Assembly: GCF_035987325.1 (NCBI RefSeq)
Contig: NZ_CP108488.1
Location: 4,836,001 to 4,900,000, forward strand
Source of the DNA: Streptomyces sp. NBC_01244
GTDB lineage: Bacteria; Actinomycetota; Actinomycetes; Streptomycetales; Streptomycetaceae
Reading direction: 5' to 3'
DNA length: 64,000 nt
Below, piece by piece: positions 57,430-64,000 of this stretch (position 1 is its first letter; every line of letters begins with the position of its first letter). The notes beneath the pieces were generated by a model that saw only the letters and a list, made by a program, of their open reading frames with translations, did not search any database and was not told the DNA's origin. The translations under genes and the position numbers were made by a program.

Positions 57430-58223
57430 GCGGAGCGCTCCTTGAGGATGCCGTGCACGGCATCGGCCACGTCCTGGTTGTTCAGCAGTTCCCCGGTGCC
57501 GAGGGGGAAGCTCCGCTCCCGCAGCGCCAGCGGGGCGCCCGGACTGGACGTCGCCGAGGTCAGCGCGAGGGCCTTGGCCCAGCCCGCCGCGGGGTCCAGC
57601 GCTTGGGCGCCGTTCAGGTAGGACACGTAGGAGCGGAACATCCCCATCAGGTCCCCGGCCGTCTCCTCGTCCAGCCCCAGGCGGTCGAAGGCGAGTCCGG
57701 CGGCGCCCTCGTAGAGCTTGACGATCGCGAGCGCGCCGGAGCGGAAGTCGTCCCGCGTCATCTCGCAGACGGTCAGTGCTTCGGCGATCCGGCTGCCGCG
57801 CTCCTCCTCGGAGAGGAGCGACATGGCGTCGACCGCCTTCTTGAAGTCGCGGTAGAGGCTGAGGGAGTCGACCGGCTCCGGGTCGAAGAGCAGGAGCGCC
57901 GGCCGGCTGCCCTGCTGCCGCTCGATGTGATCGGCCAGCGCGGCGGCGAACACGCCGCCCACGCAGTAGCCCAGGACGGCCTCGACGTGGCCGTGCGCGC
58001 TGCCGGGCAGCTCTCGCCACCACCCGAGGTACGCCTCGGCGTCCAGTACCTCCGTCTCGGCGGCGTCCGGCTGGGAGGTCAGCCAGAGGTCCCGGCCCGG
58101 CGGCAGCAGCGGGGCGAACCGGCGGAAACCCGCCTCGGGGCGGGCGGTGGAGTCGAAGTCGACGGCGAGCACCGTCTTCTCCGGGTCGCCCTCGCTGATC
58201 CGCTGCCAAGAACCCGTACTCAT
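57426..58223 (-). CDS. Thioesterase-like alpha/beta-hydrolase with cysteine nucleophile
   Basis: 265 aa; overlaps its neighbours by 4 bp on both sides (ATGA). The nucleophile elbow reads VLGYCVGGVFAAALAD, i.e. G-x-C-x-G with Cys87 in place of serine. The likely acid is Asp114 in LLLFDPEPV. The usual C-terminal histidine motif (G-x-H-x-x-M) is not seen; the segment reads FPLGTGELLNNQDVADAV. It may be a stand-alone acyltransferase/hydrolase acting on carrier-bound intermediates, or a non-hydrolytic relative. Between the SDR and NRPS genes. Confidence 0.6.
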   Translation of the reverse strand: MSTGSWQRISEGDPEKTVLAVDFDSTARPEAGFRRFAPLLPPGRDLWLTSQPDAAETEVLDAEAYLGWWRELPGSAHGHVEAVLGYCVGGVFAAALADHIERQQGSRPALLLFDPEPVDSLSLYRDFKKAVDAMSLLSEEERGSRIAEALTVCEMTRDDFRSGALAIVKLYEGAAGLAFDRLGLDEETAGDLMGMFRSYVSYLNGAQALDPAAGWAKALALTSATSSPGAPLALRERSFPLGTGELLNNQDVADAVHGILKERSA

Positions 58224-59254
58224 ACGAGGTCCCCCTTCTCCGTCGTCTCCGTCTGCGGCCCGGCTTCCAGCAGCGCCAGCTCCTCGGCCGTGGTCAGTCC
58301 TGCCTTGCGTTCGCGGGCGAGCCCCAGTTCACGTTCGTACGCGAGGACGTCGGCGACCGTCTCCTCGAAGGGCCGGTGCACCAGGCCCGCGGCGAGGGCC
58401 CGGGAGTGGTCGTGCGCCATGAACCCGTAGTCCTCCGGGGGAACCCACAGGGGCAGCGACTTCTCGCCCCGCCACACCTGGACCCCGGCCGCCTCCAGCC
58501 GCTCGGCGGACAGCGCTACGAGTGCGGTCTCCGGGGTGCCCACCGCCTTCACGACCGCGGCCAGCAGCTCGCCGAAGGGGCGGGCCGGCCCGACGCCGTT
58601 GTACGTCCCGCCGGTTCCCCGCTCGCCGGCTCCGACGATCCAGGTGGCCATGTCGCGTACGTCGATGTGCTGCGTGGGCTGCTCGAGGGCGTCCGGGACC
58701 ACGACCCGGCCGCCCCGCGAGATCCTCGCGGGCCAGTAGCCGAACCGGTCGGAGACGTCGCCGGGGCCGATGATGAGGCCGGAGCGCACGATGAGGGCCC
58801 GCTCGCCCATGGCCTCGCGGACGGCGTTCTCGCAGCCGACCTTGATGCCGCCGTACAGGTGGGGGTGCTGGATGCGCTCCTCCGCGGCGGCCCCGCTCGT
58901 GGCGGGCTCGTGCAGCGCGGAGTCCTCGTTCTGACCGGTGGTCACCGCGTCCGCGTACACGTTGATCGAGGACACGAAGGTCCAGTGGGACGCCTGCGCT
59001 CCGAGAGCCGTCAGCGCGTCGCGCACCCACGGGTAGGACATGGTCGCCACGTCCACCACGGCGTCGAACCGCTGTCCGGCCAGCGGCTCCAGGCCGTCGG
59101 GGGCGTCCCGGTCGACCCTGACGAGAGTGGCGCCGTCGGGCACCCGTCCCGAGGTGCCGCGGGCCGCGCAGACGACGTCGTGGCCGCGGCGCACTCCTTC
59201 CGCCGCGATGGCGTGGGACAGGAAGGCGGTCCCGCCCAGTACGAGCATCTTCAT
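58220..59254 (-). CDS. NAD-dependent epimerase/dehydratase-family (extended SDR) protein
   Basis: 344 aa. Nucleotide site MLVLGGTAFLSHAIA (G-G-T-x-F-L, the atypical extended SDR form), catalytic LYGGIKVGCE (Y-x3-K), FVSSINVYAD. C-terminal substrate part HIDVRDMATWIVGAGERGTGGTYNGVG. No sugar genes nearby, so reduction or epimerisation of a cluster intermediate is as likely as nucleotide-sugar chemistry. Overlaps the thioesterase-like gene by ATGA. Confidence 0.8.
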   Translation of the reverse strand: MKMLVLGGTAFLSHAIAAEGVRRGHDVVCAARGTSGRVPDGATLVRVDRDAPDGLEPLAGQRFDAVVDVATMSYPWVRDALTALGAQASHWTFVSSINVYADAVTTGQNEDSALHEPATSGAAAEERIQHPHLYGGIKVGCENAVREAMGERALIVRSGLIIGPGDVSDRFGYWPARISRGGRVVVPDALEQPTQHIDVRDMATWIVGAGERGTGGTYNGVGPARPFGELLAAVVKAVGTPETALVALSAERLEAAGVQVWRGEKSLPLWVPPEDYGFMAHDHSRALAAGLVHRPFEETVADVLAYERELGLARERKAGLTTAEELALLEAGPQTETTEKGDLV

Positions 59255-59258
59255 GGGG

Positions 59259-60578
59259 TCACACGCTCCCGTGCGCCACGGGGCAGCCCGACGCCTCGGG
59301 GGCGGCCGCGGCCGCCGTGTCCCGGGGCAGCCGGCGCTCGTACCGCACGGGCAGCGAGGCGAGGCCCCGGCTGACCGAGTTGTCGTACACCCACTGGGTC
59401 TCCTCTTCCGGGACGGCCAGGGTGATGCCGGACAGGCGGCGCAGCAGGGTCGGGAAGACCACGTGTCCTTCGAGGCGGGAGAGCGGGGCGCCGGGGCAGT
59501 AGTGCGCGCCGTGGCCGAAGGTGAGGTGCTTGTTCGATCCCCGGGTGATGTCCAGCCGGTCGGGCTCCTCGAAGATCTTCGGGTCCCGGTTGGCGGCGGC
59601 GATGAGCAGGTGGACGAAGGCCTCCTTGCCGATCTCGACGCCCTCGATCTCCATGTCCTGCGCCGCGACGCGCAGGGTGCCGCGGTAGCTCGGCGACTCG
59701 AACCTCAGGAACTCCTCGACGGCCGACACCACGAGCTCGGGGCTGGCCTTGAGCAGGTCGAACTGGTCCTTGTGGGTGAGCAGGGCGTGGAGGCCGTTGC
59801 CGATGAGGTTGGTGGTGGTCCGCTGTCCGGCGATGATCACCAGCGACATCGTCGAGGCGATCTCGTCGATGGTGAACTTGTCCTCTTCCTCGGCCGCGAC
59901 GAGCAGCTGGCTCACGAGGTCGTCACCGAGGTCGGAGCGGCGCGCCTCCAGCAGGTCGAGGATGTACTGCTCGAAGGCCGAACTCACCTGCTTGAGGCGC
60001 TGGTTGCCCTCCTCGTCGGCGTACGGGGCGCCGCCGAGGACGTGCGACCACTCGTACAGCATCTCGCGGTCCGCGACGTCCACCCGGAGGTACTCGAAGA
60101 TCACCATGACCGGGAGCACCCGGGCGAACTCCATGAGGTCGACCTCGCCCGACTCGGGAAGGGCGTCGATGAGCTGGTCGGCGATCTCCTGGATGCGGGG
60201 GCGCATCTTCTCCATGCGGCGCGGCACGAAGGACTTGCTGACGAGCTTGCGGAGCCGGGAGTGGTCGGGGGCGTCCGCGATGAGCATGTTGCGGGACTGC
60301 ACGGGGCTGTTGTCGTACAGCTGGTCCCGGAACCACTTCGGGGTGTTCTCCAGCGACTTCGAGATGCGGGGGTCGCCGAAGGCCTTCAGCGCCATCTCGT
60401 AGTCGGACACGATGTAGGCCTCGGCGCCGGGCGGGTGGTTGATGGCGCGGACCGGGCACGTCTGACGCAGGTTGGCGTACTGGGCGTTGCGGTCCTCCAG
60501 CGGGTGCGTGAAGAACTCCGGCGGGAGCGGCTCGTGCGCTGCGGCGGTCACCGGCACGTCGATGGCGTCCTGGGTCAT
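59259..60578 (-). CDS. Cytochrome P450 with an Arg in the I-helix acid position
   Basis: 439 aa from the ATG at 60578, behind AAAGGA; a GTG at 60602 overlapping the MFS stop (GTGA) is an alternative. Heme loop FGHGAHYCPGAPL with Cys361, E-x-x-R at 289-292 (EFLR). The I-helix reads IIAGQRTTTNLIGNGL where actinobacterial P450s have AG(H/x)(E/D)T: position 253 is Arg. Soluble, class I type. Probably hydroxylates or otherwise oxidises a cluster intermediate. Confidence 0.92.
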   Translation of the reverse strand: MTQDAIDVPVTAAAHEPLPPEFFTHPLEDRNAQYANLRQTCPVRAINHPPGAEAYIVSDYEMALKAFGDPRISKSLENTPKWFRDQLYDNSPVQSRNMLIADAPDHSRLRKLVSKSFVPRRMEKMRPRIQEIADQLIDALPESGEVDLMEFARVLPVMVIFEYLRVDVADREMLYEWSHVLGGAPYADEEGNQRLKQVSSAFEQYILDLLEARRSDLGDDLVSQLLVAAEEEDKFTIDEIASTMSLVIIAGQRTTTNLIGNGLHALLTHKDQFDLLKASPELVVSAVEEFLRFESPSYRGTLRVAAQDMEIEGVEIGKEAFVHLLIAAANRDPKIFEEPDRLDITRGSNKHLTFGHGAHYCPGAPLSRLEGHVVFPTLLRRLSGITLAVPEEETQWVYDNSVSRGLASLPVRYERRLPRDTAAAAAPEASGCPVAHGSV

Positions 60579-60598
60579 GGCGTTTCCTTTGCTGTGGT

Positions 60599-61945
60599 TC
60601 ACGAGGGGTTCTCTTCGAGCGAGGCCAGCGTCCGGATGCTCCGGGTCAGGGTCGGCAGCGCCGCCAGCGTCGCGATCACGCCGACGGTGGCGAACACCCA
60701 GACCGGGCCCCAGGCGTCGAAGATCGCTCCGATCGCGAGGACGCCGACCGGCGAGATGATCGTGGAGGTGAAGACGATGGCTCCGAGGACCCGGCCCTGG
60801 AGCTCATCGGGCACGGTCTTGGCCGCGTACGTCAGGAACAGCGCGTTGATGAGCGGACCGCGGACGTACACGCAGGCGACGACGATGCCGAGCGGGATGA
60901 CCCCGGGGACCGTCATCAGCAGGGCGGCCGCCAGCGGGCCGATCCAGTAGCCGGCCATGAAGATCACCGACGGGCGGACCCGCTTGATGACGGTGCCGGC
61001 CAGCAGCGCGCCGACGAGCGCGCCGGTGCCGGCCACGGACAGCGTCAGGCCGATGAACGAGTCCGACGCACCGCGGTCCTTGCCGGTGGCGATGACGGCG
61101 AGGGACATGCCGACCGTGTTGAAGGCCAGGTTGGACAGGGTGATGCTGATCATCAACGGGCGCAGGACGGGGTCCCTGGTGAGGTACCGGAACCCTTCGA
61201 ACAGGCCCTTCTTCCCCTCGCCGGGGGTCTCCGGCCGCGGCACGCTCTTGACGAACAGCATCAGGACCGCGGAAGCCGCGAAGGAGACGCACCCGGCGAC
61301 GAAGGGAAGCGCGCGGGCCATCCCGTACAGCACGCCGCCGATGGACGGGCCGGCCGTGATGGCGCCGAACCACCGGATTTGGTTCTGGGCGGTCGCCTGG
61401 GCCAGCTGGTCCGGCCGCACCAGCTGCTTGATCATGGCCATGCCCGCGGGCATGGACACGCCGTGGCAGCAGCCCGACACGATGGCGATGACGAACGCGA
61501 GGGGCACGTTCATCGACCCGGCGAAGAGCAGGGCGGCGAACATCCCGAGCAGCACCGCCCGGACCACGCTCGTCACGATGAGCAGCCGCTTGCGGTCCAC
61601 CCTGTCGGCGAGGATGCCGCCCCAGAAGGACGCCAGACCGTTGGCCAGCAGCTGGGCGGAGCCGACGGCCCCGGCGTAGGCGGCCGAGCCCGTGCTGGCG
61701 AGGATCAGCAGCGGATAGGCGATGCCGGCGGCGTTCTCGCCGACTCCGGCGAGGGCCTCGCTGCTCCACAGGGCCTGGAAGGAGCCGTTGCGCAGCAGCG
61801 AGCGCTTCTCGACGGGCGCGGCTTGCGGCTCTTGGGCCTGCGGTTCCCGGGCCTGCTGCTCCGTGGCCTGCGGTTCCGTGGCTTGCGGTTCCGTGGCTTG
61901 CGGTTCCTGCGTTTGCGGCCTGGTGGCGGAGTCATCGACCGTCAT
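60599..61945 (-). CDS. MFS transporter (Bcr/enterobactin-exporter-like) with N-terminal pentapeptide repeat
   Basis: 448 aa. Residues 11-42 are imperfect QATEP-type pentapeptides. From about residue 47: LLRNGSFQALWSSEALAGVGENAAGIAYPLLIL and GGILADRVDRKRLLI (MFS motif), about 12 membrane segments. Similar to EntS-type exporters of non-ribosomal products. Starts 14 bp inside the end of the PKS gene and ends overlapping the possible P450 GTG start. Likely product exporter. Confidence 0.85.
   Translation of the reverse strand: MTVDDSATRPQTQEPQATEPQATEPQATEQQAREPQAQEPQAAPVEKRSLLRNGSFQALWSSEALAGVGENAAGIAYPLLILASTGSAAYAGAVGSAQLLANGLASFWGGILADRVDRKRLLIVTSVVRAVLLGMFAALLFAGSMNVPLAFVIAIVSGCCHGVSMPAGMAMIKQLVRPDQLAQATAQNQIRWFGAITAGPSIGGVLYGMARALPFVAGCVSFAASAVLMLFVKSVPRPETPGEGKKGLFEGFRYLTRDPVLRPLMISITLSNLAFNTVGMSLAVIATGKDRGASDSFIGLTLSVAGTGALVGALLAGTVIKRVRPSVIFMAGYWIGPLAAALLMTVPGVIPLGIVVACVYVRGPLINALFLTYAAKTVPDELQGRVLGAIVFTSTIISPVGVLAIGAIFDAWGPVWVFATVGVIATLAALPTLTRSIRTLASLEENPS
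61820..61915 (-). repeat. 15-bp tandem repeat coding QATEP pentapeptides
   Basis: Unit close to CCGTGGCTTGCGGTT on the plus strand, best conserved over 61858-61906 and degenerating outward; codes the cytoplasmic N-terminal repeat of the MFS protein. In-frame slippage would change only repeat number. Confidence 0.75.
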
Positions 61946-64000
61946 GGTCTGTTCCCTTCCCGGCGGGGACCTCTGCCGGAAGTGCGTCGAGCAGCGTGGT
62001 GGCGAGTTCCCCCACGTGAGGGGCGCGGAGCATCGACCAGTGGTCCCCGCTCACTCCCCGGACCGTCAGGCCGCCCGGGTACAGGCCGCTGATGTCGCGG
62101 CGCAGGAGCTCCGCCCCGGACGCGTCCACCCCGACCTTCAGCACCACGGCCGGGCAGCCGACCGGACGCGGCCGGTACCGGGAGAGCACCCGGAACTTGT
62201 CCATCAGGAGACCGCGCAGGGCGGGGTTGCGCCGGGCCTGCGCTCCGACCCGGCCGATGCCCAGCACCGCGCTCGCCATGAGGCTCAGGTGCCCGAGGAC
62301 GAACTCGGGGTCGGAGCCGATGGTCCGGCCCGCGCGGCCGGGTACGTAGGCGTCGAGGCACACGAGCATGTCGACCCGCTCGCCCCTGGCGGCCAGTTGG
62401 AGGGCCATCTCGTGGGCCACGACGGCGCCGAAGGACCAGCCGCCGAGGGTGTAGGGGCCCTCGGGCTGGGCCTTCAGCAGCGCCTGGAGGTGGTGGGCCG
62501 CGGAGGCCTCGACGGACATCCGTGACGAGTTCGCCACCTGCGGTTCGAGCCCGTGGACCGGGCGCGCGGTGTCCAGGCTCGCGGCCAGGGCGCGGTAGCT
62601 GAGGGAGGATTCGGCGGCGTCGGCCACCAGGAACAGGGGCCGTCCGGTGCCCTCCTTGAGGACGACGGCGCCCGTGGCGGGCGCCGAAGCGGCGGTGCCC
62701 CGCTGCTGCTCGGCCAGTTCGAGCAGGTGCCCGAAGGTGGGCCCGCGCAGGAACTCGGCGGCCGATACGACGACTCCCGCCTTCTCGCGAAGCTGGGTCA
62801 TCAGGTTCAGCACCATCAGGGATTCGCCGCCGAGGGCGAAGAAGTCGTCCTCGGCGGACGCCGAGGACACGCCCAGCGCCCGGCACCACAGCTGCTCGAC
62901 CTGCCCGCGTACGGGCACCGTCCGGTCGGCCGCGGGCGTACGGCGCTGCGTGCGCGCGACCTGGGTCGCCTGGCCGGCCTGCGGGTCCTGAAGGGCGAAG
63001 GGGTGGCCCGGCAAGGAGCACAGGAAGGGACGCTCCCCGGTGCCCGCCAGCGTTTCCTCCACGAGGTCCAGGCCGTGCTCCCACAGGGTTCCCAGCGCGC
63101 GCAGCAGCCCGCGCTCCCCGTCCTCGGGCCTGCCCAGCATCGGCACGCTCGCGTACGAGGGGTCCCACTCCCCGCGGAACCGCAGGGCGCCGAGCATGGT
63201 GCTGCCCGGCCCGAGCTCGATGAACGTGTCGCAGTCCGAACCGAGCAGGGTCTTCATGCCGTCGTCGAGCAGCACCGGCCGGCGTACCTGCGCGGCCCAG
63301 TACGCGGGATCGCACACGGCTTGGGGGTCGGCCCAGTCGCCGGTCACGTTCGAGACGAGGCGCAGGTCGGGAAGGTGGGTGCGGGTGGCGCCGATCAGCT
63401 CGGTCAGCCGGTCGGCGACGGGGGCCTGGATGTCGCAGTGGGCGGCCCGGTCCACGTTCAGCGGACGCAGGTCCAGGCCGGTGAGGGCGTCGCCCTCCAG
63501 AAGCCGCGTCATCTCCCGCGCGGGTCCGGACAGCACCACGCCACCGCGGCTGATCATGGAAACGGCGATCCTGCCGTCCAGGGGCACCCGGCGGGCCACC
63601 TCGTCCAGGGGGGCGTTGACGGCCACCATCCGGCCGGGCTCGGTGGCGCGCAGCCCCTGGGCCCGCTCGTAGACCAGGACCGCGGCCTCCGTCGGGGACC
63701 ACACCCCGGCGAGGGCGGCGGCGGCGTACTCGCCGACGCTGTTGCCGAACAGGGCGGCGGGCTTGATGCCCCAGTCGCCCAGCTGGCGGCCGAGCGAGTA
63801 GCCGATGGCGAACAGGCCCACCTGCTGGTGCGCCCAGTCGTCGAACCACTCGCGCGGTGCGCCCGCCTCGGTCACGATCGGCGACAGGTCCACCCCGTAG
63901 GTGTCGCGGACGAACCCGCCGATCTCGTCGAAGCAGGAACGGAACTCCGGCAGCAGCCGGTGGGCCGCCGCACCGGCGGCGTGCCGCAGCACTCCGTGCC
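61932..64000 (-). CDS. Polyketide synthase, C-terminal part: acyltransferase-ACP-thioesterase (5' end beyond window)
   Basis: About 689 codons visible; the frame is open to the window edge, so the N-terminal part (probably a ketosynthase) is missing. AT (fragment residues 1-330): LFGNSVGEYAAAALAG with Ser85 and active-site His185 in DRAAHCDIQAP; neither the HAFH nor the YASH extender-unit motif is present. ACP Ser390 in DDFFALGGESLMVL. Type I TE (450-680): GGWSFGAVVAHEMA (Ser519), LVCLDAY (Asp546), SGDHWSML (His650). No KR, DH or ER between AT and ACP in the visible part. First visible gene of the operon. Confidence 0.92.
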   Translation of the reverse strand, partial: HGVLRHAAGAAAHRLLPEFRSCFDEIGGFVRDTYGVDLSPIVTEAGAPREWFDDWAHQQVGLFAIGYSLGRQLGDWGIKPAALFGNSVGEYAAAALAGVWSPTEAAVLVYERAQGLRATEPGRMVAVNAPLDEVARRVPLDGRIAVSMISRGGVVLSGPAREMTRLLEGDALTGLDLRPLNVDRAAHCDIQAPVADRLTELIGATRTHLPDLRLVSNVTGDWADPQAVCDPAYWAAQVRRPVLLDDGMKTLLGSDCDTFIELGPGSTMLGALRFRGEWDPSYASVPMLGRPEDGERGLLRALGTLWEHGLDLVEETLAGTGERPFLCSLPGHPFALQDPQAGQATQVARTQRRTPAADRTVPVRGQVEQLWCRALGVSSASAEDDFFALGGESLMVLNLMTQLREKAGVVVSAAEFLRGPTFGHLLELAEQQRGTAASAPATGAVVLKEGTGRPLFLVADAAESSLSYRALAASLDTARPVHGLEPQVANSSRMSVEASAAHHLQALLKAQPEGPYTLGGWSFGAVVAHEMALQLAARGERVDMLVCLDAYVPGRAGRTIGSDPEFVLGHLSLMASAVLGIGRVGAQARRNPALRGLLMDKFRVLSRYRPRPVGCPAVVLKVGVDASGAELLRRDISGLYPGGLTVRGVSGDHWSMLRAPHVGELATTLLDALPAEVPAGKGTDHDGR

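Overview
The window is high-GC actinobacterial DNA, almost certainly the origin region of a Streptomyces (or close relative) chromosome. Supporting signs are the gene order dnaB / rplI-rpsR-ssb-rpsF / ino1 / cca / murJ / sigM / trxBA / parBA / rsmG / jag / yidC / yidD / rnpA / rpmH / dnaA / oriC / dnaN / gnd / recF / gyrB / gyrA, the frequent GTG and TTG starts, seven exact parS palindromes (GTTTCACGTGAAAC), a large oriC full of TTGTCCACA-like DnaA boxes, and a GGGAAT-N18-GTT promoter of the sigma-R type in front of trxB.

Left part (1-32.9 kb). It starts inside dnaB (5' part only). Next come a MATE exporter, the small ribosomal/SSB operon, a small membrane protein, a FemX-like peptidyltransferase, a PLP alanine-racemase-like protein, a GT87-type membrane glycosyltransferase, a class A PBP, padR-ino1, an MFS protein and the CCA-adding enzyme. 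The block DUF6049-murJ-pseudokinase-sigM-antisigma-trxBA follows. A GNAT gene, parB-parA, and the minus-strand run rsmG-jag-yidC-yidD-rnpA-rpmH lead up to dnaA. Cell-wall synthesis, chromosome segregation, redox control and membrane insertion sit side by side, as in other actinobacteria.

Centre (32.9-46.5 kb). dnaA, an 878-bp oriC spacer, dnaN, gnd, recF, a DUF721 gene, gyrB and gyrA, then a DUF3566 membrane protein, tRNA-Ile(GAT) and a DLW-39-type mini-protein. In oriC I find many one-mismatch DnaA boxes and no exact TTGTCCACA. Exact copies lie upstream of dnaA, upstream of parA and upstream of dnaB.

Right part (46.5-64 kb). A secreted/anchored protein, a Ser/Thr kinase, an XRE regulator and tRNA-Ala(TGC) lead into accessory DNA. 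That begins with a three-gene regulatory island: a TPR-containing XRE regulator, a 54-residue secreted mini-protein encoded just upstream of it, and a divergent PLD-like/LuxR-type regulator. A repeated TTGTCAATT motif lies in their spacers. Behind it is a minus-strand hybrid NRPS/PKS operon: PKS (AT-ACP-TE visible, runs off the window), MFS, P450, SDR, Cys-nucleophile thioesterase-like protein, NRPS (C remnant-A-PCP), homoserine dehydrogenase, MFS. Most of these genes overlap by 4-14 bp. I could not match the cluster to a known product. The regulator + peptide + LuxR island beside an oriC-proximal biosynthetic operon is my best candidate for an undescribed system: peptide-signal control of a small NRPS/PKS pathway that carries its own homoserine supply.
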